A stretch of DNA of 64,000 nucleotides, from contig NZ_JAMOQU010000101.1 of NCBI RefSeq assembly GCF_027063845.1, positions 1-64,000 on the forward strand. The letters are read 5' to 3'. The position numbers and the translations under genes were made by a program. The notes under the pieces were generated by a model. That model made no database searches. It saw only the letters and a program-made list of their open reading frames with translations, and was not told the origin of the DNA. Below, piece after piece: positions 48,782 to 58,185 of this stretch (position 1 is the first letter of the stretch; each line of letters begins with the position of its first letter). The DNA comes from Thermococcus sp. (GTDB lineage Archaea; Methanobacteriota_B; Thermococci; Thermococcales; Thermococcaceae).

Positions 48782-50860
48782 ATGAAGGAGCTCTTCACCC
48801 TGACCGTAATCCTGTATCTCCTCTCAATCCTCGCGGTACTCCCGCTAAGGAAGAACTACAGGGCGTCAATAACAGTGGGCCACGTCTTCACTGGGTTAGC
48901 CTCAATCTCGCTCTTGGCCTTCACTGCGATGAGCCTCCCAGAGGCCCTGAAAGGAAAGGCCATCGAGTTCACCTACAACCTCGGGGTTGCAGAAATACCG
49001 TTCCACGTGGACGGTCTCTCGCTCGTCCTCTGCCTCGTCCTCGGAAGCCTTGGGTTAGCGACCTCCATATACTCGCCGAAGTACATGGAGTTCTACGAGC
49101 GCTTCGGAAGGGGCTGGCTCTACGTGGTTCTCTACTCAACCTTCGTCCTTTCGATGGTGCTCATAGTGACGACCTCGAACTTCCTGTGGTTCGTGTTCTT
49201 CTGGGAGGTCATGACCTTCACCTCTTACCTCCTCATGGTCTGGGAGAACGACGAGGAGTACGTCAGAAAAGCTGGATGGAAGTACTTCGTCACCATGCAC
49301 GTCGCGAGCACGCTACCGCTTATAGTGGCCCTCGCCCTGCTCTACGCCAAGGCAGGCTCAATCGAAGGCCTCAACTTCAACAACCTATCAAAACTCCACC
49401 TCGGCCCAATCTACTACCTCCTCTTCCTCCTCGGCTTCGGTAGCAAGGCCGGTGTCGTTCCGCTCCACTTCTGGCTTCCGGATGCACACCCAGCCGCTCC
49501 GAGCAACGTCTCGGCCCTGCTGAGCGGTGCCATGATTAAGGTAGCCGTCTACGGCCTCATCAGGACGACCTGCTTCATACTCGGGCTAAATGAAACCTTC
49601 GGCTACATCGTGGCGATACTCGGAACGGTGACCCTGACGGTCGGAACGCTCTACGCCCTCAAGCAAACCGACGCGAAGAGGCTCTTAGCATACCACTCGG
49701 TGGGTCAGATGGGTTACATCTGGCTTGGAGTCGGAGCGGGCATAGCCCTCATGGCCAAAGGAGGTTCCTATGCCGCCTTCGGAGCGATAGCAATGGCCGC
49801 TGGACTTTACCACCTCGTCAACCACGCGATATTCAAGGGACTCCTCTTCCTTTCAGCGGGTTCAGTCCTCTACAGGACGCACACGAGGGAGCTCAACGTC
49901 CTTGGCGGGCTGGCGAAGCTCATGCCACTGACGGCTCTCTTCACCTTCATAGCGGCCATGTCCATAGCGGGAGAGCCGCCCTTCAACGGCTTCATGAGCA
50001 AGTGGATGATTTACCAGGGGACTTTCCTCTCGGGCGACGGACTGCTCGTCTTCTGCGGTGTGATGGCCCTCTTCATCAGCGCGGCGACGTTGGCCTCTTT
50101 CGTCAAGTTCTACACCACAGCCTTCGGAGGGGTGCCCACCAGGGTAACTGAGAACGCGGAGGAAGTTCCCCCCTCAATGCTCGTCGGAAAGGGCTTCCTC
50201 GCGGCCCTCTGCCTGCTCTTCGGACTCATACCGTCGTCTATAATACCTCTCCTCCTCGCGCCTGGAAAGGTGCTTACCGGTGCTGACCTCTCGGGCTGGA
50301 TATCCACCAAGTACTGGCTCGTGACGATAAAAGCTCCCGGAATGCCGAGCGGTGGCGAGACGTACTTCAACCCCTGGCTCCTCGTCGGCGTGCTCGGCGT
50401 TTTAGCTGGAGCCATGCTCGTCTCTTACCCGAACAGGCCGAAGAAAGTCGTCAAGGTCTGGACGACGGGCGAGCCGGTCAAGATGGAGCACTACAAGCTC
50501 AAAGCAATGCACTACTACGGACCCTTCGAGGAGTACATTCACGGCCTCTACCACAGCGGGGATGTTCTGAGCGAGTGGGGTTCCGGAGTGTGCTCCGCAG
50601 TCGCGGGGGGCTACCTTGCCCTTGGTAAGACACTGCTCAGGTGGGCCGACAAGGTTGGAAGAGGCATCACGAGCGCGGGCAGGTGGTACGTGGAGAATGG
50701 GAAGGAAGTTTACCTCGACGAGGCCGTTGCGTCGCCCTTCGTCCAGCTGGTCAAGGGACTGGCAATAGGACTGGAGGAACTCTCGCTCAACTACAACCTC
50801 CTGCTGGCCGTTGCGGTTGCCGTGCTGGGTCTAATCCTCCTAATCCTCGCGGGGTGGTGA
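48782..50860 (+). CDS. Formate hydrogenlyase membrane subunit, Mrp-D/NuoL (HyfB)-type
   Basis: KAGVVPLHFWLPDAHPAAPSNVSALLSGAMIKVAVYGLIR; long hydrophobic C-terminus. Confidence 0.85.
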   Translation: MKELFTLTVILYLLSILAVLPLRKNYRASITVGHVFTGLASISLLAFTAMSLPEALKGKAIEFTYNLGVAEIPFHVDGLSLVLCLVLGSLGLATSIYSPKYMEFYERFGRGWLYVVLYSTFVLSMVLIVTTSNFLWFVFFWEVMTFTSYLLMVWENDEEYVRKAGWKYFVTMHVASTLPLIVALALLYAKAGSIEGLNFNNLSKLHLGPIYYLLFLLGFGSKAGVVPLHFWLPDAHPAAPSNVSALLSGAMIKVAVYGLIRTTCFILGLNETFGYIVAILGTVTLTVGTLYALKQTDAKRLLAYHSVGQMGYIWLGVGAGIALMAKGGSYAAFGAIAMAAGLYHLVNHAIFKGLLFLSAGSVLYRTHTRELNVLGGLAKLMPLTALFTFIAAMSIAGEPPFNGFMSKWMIYQGTFLSGDGLLVFCGVMALFISAATLASFVKFYTTAFGGVPTRVTENAEEVPPSMLVGKGFLAALCLLFGLIPSSIIPLLLAPGKVLTGADLSGWISTKYWLVTIKAPGMPSGGETYFNPWLLVGVLGVLAGAMLVSYPNRPKKVVKVWTTGEPVKMEHYKLKAMHYYGPFEEYIHGLYHSGDVLSEWGSGVCSAVAGGYLALGKTLLRWADKVGRGITSAGRWYVENGKEVYLDEAVASPFVQLVKGLAIGLEELSLNYNLLLAVAVAVLGLILLILAGW

Positions 50861-50862
50861 AG

Positions 50863-51783
50863 ATGAGCGGTTACGAGAGGATAGCCTTCAGTTTCATCGC
50901 GGTCTGTCTCATACTGTTCCTCCCCCCACTGCTCGACGGGGTAGCGAGAAAAATTAAGGCCAAGATTCAGCTCAGGCAGGGAGCGCCGATACTCCAGACC
51001 TACTATGACCTCGTGACCTTCCTCTCGATGGAGCCGGTTTACCCGACCGAAAGGCTCGCCTTTAGGTTGGCTCCCTATATAGCCTTCGCCTCCGCGGTCT
51101 CAGCTGCGCTCGTGCTCCCCTACGGAAGGGTCATACCGGTAAGCTTCACCGGCGACATCTTCGTATTCCTCTACGTCCTGGCGATGGTCTCGATAGCCTA
51201 CATGATAGCGGGCTTCAGCCTCAACAACACCTACACCAACACCGGAGCCAACAGGGAAATGATGATAATGTTGAGCATAGAGCCCGTCCTCGGCCTCGCG
51301 ATAGGAACCTTAGCCCTAAACGCCCACACCCTCAGGATTGGGGCCATACCGTTCGCAGTAACCTTTACGCTCTCGGTTCTCCTCGCGTACGGCCTGCTGG
51401 CTTACTCGGTTTACGTCGAGGGAGGCTTCATACCCTTTGACGTGGCAGAGGCGGAGCAGGAGATACTCGAGGGTGTTTTCTCGGAGTACAGCGGTTACTT
51501 GCTCGGGATATTCAAGTGGGCGCTCATGATAAAGCGCTTCGCCCTGCTGTGGCTCCTCAGCAGTTTCATCTCGATACCTCTCGTGAGGAACATCGCGAGT
51601 GGTGCTCTCGGCGGGGCCTTAATCCTCGTCATCCAGCTGATGGTTCTCTTCCTGCTCTACACAAGCATAGCGGTGATTGAATCCATGAACGCGAGGCTCA
51701 GGATAGAGCAAATCATCAGGCAGAACGCGGGGGTGTTCGTCTGCTCCATAGCGGTCCTCGTCCTCGCGGCTCTGGGGTGGTGA
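50863..51783 (+). CDS. Formate hydrogenlyase subunit, NuoH/HyfC-like
   Basis: LLDGVARKIKAKIQLRQGAPILQTYYDLVTFL; EGGFIPFDVAEAEQEILEGVFSEYSGY; start MSGYERIAFS after GGGTGGTGAAG. Confidence 0.87.
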   Translation: MSGYERIAFSFIAVCLILFLPPLLDGVARKIKAKIQLRQGAPILQTYYDLVTFLSMEPVYPTERLAFRLAPYIAFASAVSAALVLPYGRVIPVSFTGDIFVFLYVLAMVSIAYMIAGFSLNNTYTNTGANREMMIMLSIEPVLGLAIGTLALNAHTLRIGAIPFAVTFTLSVLLAYGLLAYSVYVEGGFIPFDVAEAEQEILEGVFSEYSGYLLGIFKWALMIKRFALLWLLSSFISIPLVRNIASGALGGALILVIQLMVLFLLYTSIAVIESMNARLRIEQIIRQNAGVFVCSIAVLVLAALGW

Positions 51784-51785
51784 AG

Positions 51786-53516
51786 ATGAAGGAATGGGCG
51801 CGTAAGATTACCGATGAGAAGGTTCGGGAGAGGTACGTTAACGAGGTCATCGAGAGGTTCAGGGATAAGATTATCCGCGTCGAGAGGAACGCTGACAACC
51901 AGTGGATGATCGAGATTCGGAAGGAAGACCTTCCTGAGGTCATAGGCTACATAATAAACCACCCTGAGTGGAAGGAGACCCAGCTGTCCACGATGGTCGG
52001 GGCCGACGAGAGACCCCTGAGGGGCAAGTTCAGCCTGATCTACTGGATATCGATAAACGGAGCAAGCGGGGACGTGTTCTTCGGCATAAAGACCTACATC
52101 TCGGAGGACGATCCGAAGTTCCCCTCGGTCACACCGATTCACCCGGGCGCTAACTGGTACGAGAGAGAAGTAAAAGACCTGCTCGGCCTCATCCCGGAGG
52201 GCCATCCTGACCCGAGGCGCTTGGTTCTCCCGGATGACTGGCCAGAAGGGGTCTATCCCCTCAGGAAGGACTTCCACTACACCGACAGCCCGAAGAGAGA
52301 GTTCACCGACGAGACCAAGTATCCCTATAGGGAGCCACCCAAGGGAACCGCCGTCTTCCCGCTCGGGCCGTACCACGTTGCGCTCGACGAGCCGGGCCAC
52401 TTCAGGCTCTACGTCAAGGGAGAGGAGATAGTTGACGTTGACTACAGGCTGTTCTACCAGCACAGGGGAATAGAGAAGATAGGCGAGAACAGGCTGACCT
52501 ACGACCAGGTCAACTTCATAGCCGAGAGAATATGCGGAATCTGCGGCACGGCCCATGCCCTCGCCTACGCTCAGGCTGTTGAAGCGGCGGGGGGTGTGGA
52601 AGTCCCCGAGAGGGCCGAGTACATCAGGACAGTCATGGCGGAGATAGAGAGGCTCCACAGCCACCTCCTCAACCTCGGTTTGGCCTGCCACGACGTCGGC
52701 TTCGACAAGGGCTTCATGGATGCGTTCAGGCTGAGGGAGCACGTGATGTGGCTGGCCGAGAGGCTCACGGGGAACAGGAAGACCTACGGAATGGTCGTCA
52801 TCGGTGGCGTCAGAAGGGACTTCCTCGAATACAGGAGGAGCATGATCGAGAAGGTCATCAGGGAGCTCAGGGAGGGCTTCCAGAAGTGGGCCGACCAGAC
52901 GCTATCAACCAAAACTTTCGTGAAGCGCTGTGAGGGCGTTGGAGTTCTCTCCTACAAGGACGCGAAGAGGTGGAGCTCGGTCGGGCCCTGGGCGAGGGGC
53001 TCGGGAAGGGACCTCGACGCGAGAAGGGACCACCCGTTTGCGGCCTACAAGTACCTCGACTTCAAGGTTCCGGTTTACAAGGAGGGAGACGTTCTGGCGA
53101 GATGTTTAGTAAGGGCGGAGGAGATTCTTGAGTCCATCTGGATAATAGAGCAGGCCCTCGACGAGATGCCGGGAGGGGACATCCTCGCGGAGTGGAAGGA
53201 GATACCTCCTTACCAGGAAGCGGTAGGCTTCACCGAGGCGCCGAGGGGAGAAGACGTCCACTACGTCATGACGGGTGAGGGTAACAGGCTCTACCGCTGG
53301 AGGATAAGGGCGTCAACATACAATAACTTCCCCGCTTTGCCAGACGCTATGAGGGGTAACAGCGTGGCCGATGCCGTTCTGATAATAGCCTCCATGGACC
53401 CGTGCTACTCCTGTACCGAGAGGGTTCAGGTCGTTGACGCGAGGAGCGGTAAGGTGAGGGTTCTCACGGAGAAAGAGCTCACCGAACTGTCAAGAAAGGC
53501 CAGCAGGGGGGTCTGA
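51786..53516 (+). CDS. Formate hydrogenlyase large-subunit fusion (NuoC-NuoD/HycE-like)
   Basis: N-terminal NuoC-like domain (EREVKDLLGLIPEGHPDPRRLVLPDDWPEGVYPLRKDF), then RICGICGTAHALAYAQAVE and DPCYSCTER. Confidence 0.9.
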   Translation: MKEWARKITDEKVRERYVNEVIERFRDKIIRVERNADNQWMIEIRKEDLPEVIGYIINHPEWKETQLSTMVGADERPLRGKFSLIYWISINGASGDVFFGIKTYISEDDPKFPSVTPIHPGANWYEREVKDLLGLIPEGHPDPRRLVLPDDWPEGVYPLRKDFHYTDSPKREFTDETKYPYREPPKGTAVFPLGPYHVALDEPGHFRLYVKGEEIVDVDYRLFYQHRGIEKIGENRLTYDQVNFIAERICGICGTAHALAYAQAVEAAGGVEVPERAEYIRTVMAEIERLHSHLLNLGLACHDVGFDKGFMDAFRLREHVMWLAERLTGNRKTYGMVVIGGVRRDFLEYRRSMIEKVIRELREGFQKWADQTLSTKTFVKRCEGVGVLSYKDAKRWSSVGPWARGSGRDLDARRDHPFAAYKYLDFKVPVYKEGDVLARCLVRAEEILESIWIIEQALDEMPGGDILAEWKEIPPYQEAVGFTEAPRGEDVHYVMTGEGNRLYRWRIRASTYNNFPALPDAMRGNSVADAVLIIASMDPCYSCTERVQVVDARSGKVRVLTEKELTELSRKASRGV

Positions 53517-53517
53517 A

Positions 53518-54015
53518 ATGGCCGTCACGCTGAAGTACCCCTTCGTGAAGATTGAGGCCCCTCCCGAGTACAGGGGAGTTCCGCACATAAACCCGAGGCT
53601 CTGCATAGGCTGTGGCGCCTGCGTTAACGCCTGTCCCGCCGATGCGCTGCTGAGGATAGACGATTACGAAAAAGGAACGAGGAAAATCGTCCTCGACGTT
53701 GGCAGGTGCATACGCTGTGCCCGCTGTGACGAGGCCTGCCCGACGGGAGCGATAAGGATGACGAGGAACTTCGAGGTGGCAACCCTTGACAGGAAAGACC
53801 ACGTCGAGGTCGTTGAGCTAAGGCTCCACAGGTGTCCCAACTGCGGAAGCTACACGGACTACACCGAGAGGGCCCTCGAAAAGGCCCTCCAGATACTCCC
53901 AGAGGGGCTCTTTGACGGGGATGAAATCAGAAAACGCGCAATCCTCTGCAGGAACTGCCGGAGGAAGCTCACCGTTGATGATGCCGTAGAGGCGAGCAGG
54001 GAGGTGGTAGAATGA
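53518..54015 (+). CDS. NuoI/HycF-like 2x[4Fe-4S] ferredoxin subunit
   Basis: CIGCGACVNACPADALL; CIRCARCDEACPTGAIRM; C-terminal extra CxxC pairs. Confidence 0.9.
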   Translation: MAVTLKYPFVKIEAPPEYRGVPHINPRLCIGCGACVNACPADALLRIDDYEKGTRKIVLDVGRCIRCARCDEACPTGAIRMTRNFEVATLDRKDHVEVVELRLHRCPNCGSYTDYTERALEKALQILPEGLFDGDEIRKRAILCRNCRRKLTVDDAVEASREVVE

Positions 54016-54863
54016 GGCTCCGCTCGCTTTATGTTTTCCACCTCGACACCGGAGCCTGCAACGGGTGCGAGATAGAGCTCTTCGACATTCTGACCCCGTA
54101 TTATGACGCTGAAAGGCTTGGCGTCAGGCTTGCCGCTTCACCGAGGCACGCCCACGCGATGGCCGCAACGGGCCCGCTCACGAGGCAGGCCTACTACGCG
54201 GCCAAAGAGGCAATAAAGGCGATGCCCCCGAAGCCGAGGATAATAGTGGCCATAGGAACGTGCGCATGCAGCGGGGGGATATTCTACAACGGCTATCCGA
54301 TATACAGACGTCCTGAGAGCGGCAGGGAGGGACAAGAATATCCTAGGAGGGGCGGAATATTCGAGCTGGTTCAGGACTTGAGGGACGAGGGAGAATACGT
54401 TGGCCCCGTTGTTTACATCCCCGGCTGTCCGCCGAGGCCCGAGGAAATACTGTATGGAGTAGCCTTGGCTCTAGGACTCGTCGAGAAGCAGGTTAAAGGG
54501 GAGTACTACACTGAAGAGGTCGGCTTCGAGCTTCCCGAGTACCCAATCGAGGAGAGGATACGCCTGAGCCTTAGGGAGAGGCTGAAGTACGTCGTTGGCT
54601 ACTTCGACAGGGAGAAGGTTCTCGAGGACTTCATGGGGCTCGTCGCGAAAGCCAAGAGCGCGGAGGAGCTACACGGACTCATTCAGGGCTACTGCCTGAA
54701 GAACCCTGACCCGAGGGTTTCACTCGCCATGAGGGTTCTCAAACGGGAGTTCCTCAGGCTGAAGGAGAAGTACGGATGGGAGGTGAAAGGGAGTGCCGAA
54801 GCTCTTCAAGGCGAGGTACGTGGGCTTCAGGTCTCCGCTGACGGCGATGCTGGACCACGTTGA
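54012..54863 (+). CDS. NuoB/HycG-like hydrogenase small subunit
   Basis: LDTGACNGCEIELFDILTPYYD; AIGTCACSGGIFYNGYP; PGCPPRPEEILYGVALALGL. Confidence 0.9.
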   Translation: MRLRSLYVFHLDTGACNGCEIELFDILTPYYDAERLGVRLAASPRHAHAMAATGPLTRQAYYAAKEAIKAMPPKPRIIVAIGTCACSGGIFYNGYPIYRRPESGREGQEYPRRGGIFELVQDLRDEGEYVGPVVYIPGCPPRPEEILYGVALALGLVEKQVKGEYYTEEVGFELPEYPIEERIRLSLRERLKYVVGYFDREKVLEDFMGLVAKAKSAEELHGLIQGYCLKNPDPRVSLAMRVLKREFLRLKEKYGWEVKGSAEALQGEVRGLQVSADGDAGPR

Positions 54864-55071
54864 CGCCGACTTCACCCTCTACGAGGAGGTCGGTGAGGTG
54901 TCGGTGGAGACGTGCAAACTGATACGGAAGGTCTTCGGACGTTCATACCTTACCTTAGATGACCTTCCGGGGGTCCTCAAGCTCAAACTCCCCGGAAGGG
55001 ACAGGGAAGTCCTGATGAGGGCCCTCAGCGGCCTGAAACCCGATGAAAAGCTCAAATTGGAAAGGGGGTGA
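54793..55071 (+). CDS. Small hypothetical protein between hydrogenase small subunit and formate channel
   Basis: 92-aa ORF from GTG at 54793 with an AGGTGA RBS, in typical operon spacing. Confidence 0.65.
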   Translation: MPKLFKARYVGFRSPLTAMLDHVDADFTLYEEVGEVSVETCKLIRKVFGRSYLTLDDLPGVLKLKLPGRDREVLMRALSGLKPDEKLKLERG

Positions 55072-55077
55072 GCAAAG

Positions 55078-56112
55078 ATGGTGGATGCAAAGGAGAAAAT
55101 ACTGTACGGGGTGGATACGACCTTTGAGGGCATAGCCAAGAAGGCCACCCCGAAGTTTAAGACAACCCCTGGAAGGCTGCTCTTCGCCGGCTTTATGGCG
55201 GGTGCCTTCATAGCCTTCGGCTTCCTGCTGGCCGTCGTGGCCGGCTGTATCGCCAAGTACCCGCCGTTTGCAGTGGGTGACACCTTCAACAAGGCGCTCT
55301 TCAAGGTCCTGCTCGGTGCGGTCTTCCCGGTCGGCCTCATAGCGGTCGTCCTTGGAGGAGCGGACCTCTGGACAGGCAACGTCCAGTTCCTCAGCTCGGC
55401 CAAGGTCAAGGGCTACGCCGACTTCAAGTGCGTCCTCTACAACTGGTTCGGAAGCTACGGTGGAAACTTCATAGGCTCTATATTCCTAGCGCTCATGGCG
55501 GTTCCGCTCACGGGACTCTTCGGCCACGTCGGCGACCCGAACCTCTTCGGCAACACAGTCGTTGCAATAGCGCACGGCAAGGTCTCAAAGGACATACTGG
55601 CCCTGTTCTTCCTTGGAATAGGATGTAACTGGCTCGTCAACCTCGCCATCTGGCAGTCAGCCAGGGTGCAGGACGGGGCCGGCAAGATACTGGCCATATG
55701 GTTCCCGATATTCGCCTTCGTTGCCATAGGCTTCGAGCACGCGATAGCGAACATGTGGGCGATTCCGACGGGCATAATAGCCAGCAACTACGCCATAACC
55801 TGGAGCCAGTTCTTCCACAACGTAATCCCAGTGACCTTCGGCAACGCGGTTGGAGGCTTCCTCTTCGTGGCGTTCTACTACTGGTACCTCAGCCACCCCG
55901 AGCTGACGGCCGAGAGACTCGTCAAGGAAATCGTTGACTTCCTCGTCGTGTTCGCAGTGTTCTGGATTCTGGCCACGCTGATACCCGCTGGAATAGGCAT
56001 CGCCCTTGACAAGGCCATGGGAAGCGGTGCCATGTACGCCGTCCCGGTGGTGCTTTCAATCTACTACATAGTCGGCACCTTTGCGCTTGCCAAGGTTGCC
56101 AAGCCCGCCTGA
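55078..56112 (+). CDS. focA: Formate/nitrite (FNT) family transporter
   Basis: FMAGAFIAFGFLLAVV; DLWTGNVQFLSSAKVKG; NWFGSYGGNFIGS; FFLGIGCNWLVNLAIW; GFEHAIANMWAIPTG FNT signatures. Confidence 0.92.
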   Translation: MVDAKEKILYGVDTTFEGIAKKATPKFKTTPGRLLFAGFMAGAFIAFGFLLAVVAGCIAKYPPFAVGDTFNKALFKVLLGAVFPVGLIAVVLGGADLWTGNVQFLSSAKVKGYADFKCVLYNWFGSYGGNFIGSIFLALMAVPLTGLFGHVGDPNLFGNTVVAIAHGKVSKDILALFFLGIGCNWLVNLAIWQSARVQDGAGKILAIWFPIFAFVAIGFEHAIANMWAIPTGIIASNYAITWSQFFHNVIPVTFGNAVGGFLFVAFYYWYLSHPELTAERLVKEIVDFLVVFAVFWILATLIPAGIGIALDKAMGSGAMYAVPVVLSIYYIVGTFALAKVAKPA

Positions 56113-56151
56113 CGGCCCTTTCCTTTTTTCACAATTCGAGAGGTGAGACTG

Positions 56152-56430
56152 ATGTCGTCTGAGGTTGTTATGCTCATGAAAATCATCCTCCCACTCTACG
56201 TGACGGCCTTCCTCCTCTACACGGTCAGAGCCATCAAAGGCCCAACAATACCAGACATAATCCTCGCAGTAGACTGCATGAGCTTCGACATAGCCGCATT
56301 CATGGCAATCCTCGCGATCTACTTCAAAAGCGTGTATCTCATCAGTGGAGCCATAACCCTCGCACTCTGGGCCTACTTGCTCGACGTTTACATCGCAAAC
56401 CACCTCACAAAAAAGGAGGTGGGAGCGTGA
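56152..56430 (+). CDS. mnhF: Mrp-type Na+/H+ antiporter subunit MnhF
   Basis: RAIKGPTIPDIILAVDCMSFDIAAFMAILAIYF. Confidence 0.88.
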   Translation: MSSEVVMLMKIILPLYVTAFLLYTVRAIKGPTIPDIILAVDCMSFDIAAFMAILAIYFKSVYLISGAITLALWAYLLDVYIANHLTKKEVGA

Positions 56431-56774
56431 ACATACTTTTCCTCCTCGGCGCAATCCTAGTAACCATCGGCGGAATCTGCGACCTCTTTGGAGCAATCGG
56501 CCTTCTAAAATTCCCAAACTTCTACGTCAGACTACACGCGGCAACAATCGGAACAATAGGAGGAGCAGCAATCCCCCTCTTCGGAGTAGCACTACTAGCA
56601 CTCGGCACAAACATACCACACAAGCACGCAATAGCAGGAGCCAGCCTCATCACGGGGATAATCACCCTCCTCGCCGCACCAGCAGGAGCCACAGCATTAG
56701 CATACGCCGCCCACAAAACTAACGCTGTGGAGTGGAAACCCAAAATAGACCACCTAAAGGAGGCGAGAAAATGA
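56427..56774 (+). CDS. mnhG: Mrp-type Na+/H+ antiporter subunit MnhG
   Basis: LLGAILVTIGGICDLFGAIGLLKFPNFYVRLHAATIGTIGG. Confidence 0.9.
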   Translation: MNILFLLGAILVTIGGICDLFGAIGLLKFPNFYVRLHAATIGTIGGAAIPLFGVALLALGTNIPHKHAIAGASLITGIITLLAAPAGATALAYAAHKTNAVEWKPKIDHLKEARK

Positions 56775-57025
56775 TTGAGTTACACTTAACAATCCTCGCA
56801 ATAACCGCACTAATCGGATTAATCGCCTCCTACTTAGCAATAACGGAAAAAGACCTTCTCAAGGCTGTGGGCTACTCCGCAGTCCAGGCAATAGCCTATG
56901 CAATCGCATTCTACCTCCTAATGGCGCCCGACATCGTTCTGGCATACGTCGCAATCGCAGTGGGAATATACTCGGCACTCCTCATCTTCATCATCGGGAA
57001 AACCGAACGATACGAGGTGATGTAA
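56771..57025 (+). CDS. DUF4040-family Mrp antiporter subunit (MnhB N-terminal-like)
   Basis: SYLAITEKDLLKAVGYSAVQAIAYAIAFYLLMAPDIVLAYVAIAVGIYSALLIFIIGKTERYE. Confidence 0.85.
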   Translation: MIELHLTILAITALIGLIASYLAITEKDLLKAVGYSAVQAIAYAIAFYLLMAPDIVLAYVAIAVGIYSALLIFIIGKTERYEVM

Positions 57026-57784
57026 ATGAAACGCTTAACCGGCCTGCTTACAATCCTCATCATCACACTCGGAGTGGCAATTTACCTCGCCCAGAACATT
57101 ATCCCACCCGAAAACCTCCACCCGCTCGGAGAGTACTACCTCGAAAACAGCTACTTCGGAGAACACTCAGCAAAAAGCCCGGAGGTAGTAACCTCAATCC
57201 TCTGGGACTACCGTGGCGTTGACACGCTGTTCGAAACGGCCGTCTTCTTCCTCGCAATAATCGGAAGCCTCACCATCTTCAGACTGAACAGAGAGCAAAG
57301 CGAAGAAGCAAAACAAGGCGAGCCAAAACCACAGCTTCCAGAGCCTGTCGTAGTGGTCACAAAACTCACGGTTGCAATGATTTTAGCGGTCTCAGCCTCA
57401 ATAGCCCTTCACGGGCAATTAACGCCCGGCGGCGGCTTCCAGGGCGGTTCGGCCTTGGCGGTAGCACCCCTCCTCGTAATAGCCGCCTACACCAAATACG
57501 CCCTCGAGAAAAACGGTTTAGACAAGACGAGGGCAATAATAATCCGCTCCATTGGCTTACTCGGAATAGCACTCACCGCCCTAACACCACTCCTCGTCAG
57601 CGGTTATATCATGCAGAACCAGCCAATCTTTCCAGGAGAAGCCCTCGGAGTGCCCTTAGGAGGCTCACTCGTGCTGTACAACCTCTTCGAGTACCTCGCG
57701 GTAGGAGCGGGCTTCACGGCAGTCTTCCTGCTTCTCAGCATTCCAGAGGAGAAGTTCAAGAAATTCCTGGGGGTGAGGAGATGA
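57026..57784 (+). CDS. mnhB: Mrp antiporter MnhB-type subunit fused to an MbhE-like N-terminal domain
   Basis: N-terminal ...VVTSILWDYRGVDTLFETAVFFLAIIGS matches MbhE-type IVTDIVFDYRGYDTIGEATVLFTAIAGA; C-terminal HGQLTPGGGFQGGSALA is MnhB. Confidence 0.87.
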   Translation: MKRLTGLLTILIITLGVAIYLAQNIIPPENLHPLGEYYLENSYFGEHSAKSPEVVTSILWDYRGVDTLFETAVFFLAIIGSLTIFRLNREQSEEAKQGEPKPQLPEPVVVVTKLTVAMILAVSASIALHGQLTPGGGFQGGSALAVAPLLVIAAYTKYALEKNGLDKTRAIIIRSIGLLGIALTALTPLLVSGYIMQNQPIFPGEALGVPLGGSLVLYNLFEYLAVGAGFTAVFLLLSIPEEKFKKFLGVRR

Positions 57785-58185
57785 TATCACTCCTATGGAG
57801 CATTACGATAGTCTCACTCCTCGCGACGCTCATCATAAGCGTTTACGGGATTGTCGCGAAACCAAACCTCGTGAAAAAGCTCATTGCATTGACAATCTTC
57901 GGGGATACGGCAAACGTTCTCGTAGTCCTCCTCGGTTATAGAGTAATCTACCCCGTGAAGCCACCAATCTTGCCCGAACTCTCAAAGAGGGCCCTCGGCG
58001 AGTTCGTCAAAACGGCCGTTGACCCGCTTCCCCAAGCGTTAGTCATAACGGCGGTAGTCATTGGCATGGCGGTCAACATTCTCATTGCCTTCGCGGTAAT
58101 TCAAATTTACAGGATTTACGGGACGCTGGACGTTAGAGAAGTCGGGAAAACACTCCCCGAGTTACTGAGGAGGGAGGAAGCATGA
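57781..58185 (+). CDS. mnhC: Mrp-type Na+/H+ antiporter subunit MnhC
   Basis: NuoK-like: YGIVAKPNLVKKLIALTIFGDTANVLVVLLGYR...DPLPQALVITAVVIGMAVNILI. Confidence 0.88.
   Translation: MISLLWSITIVSLLATLIISVYGIVAKPNLVKKLIALTIFGDTANVLVVLLGYRVIYPVKPPILPELSKRALGEFVKTAVDPLPQALVITAVVIGMAVNILIAFAVIQIYRIYGTLDVREVGKTLPELLRREEA

Noticed and set aside
50641-50862. N-terminal extension of the NuoH-like ORF
   Set aside because: Extension overlaps the upstream NuoL-like gene and reads as out-of-frame low-quality protein; MSGYERIAFS at 50863 has a good RBS.
51657-52742. 361-aa reverse-strand ORF opposite the HycE-like gene
   Set aside because: Antisense shadow ORF; the sense strand encodes NuoCD-like motifs.
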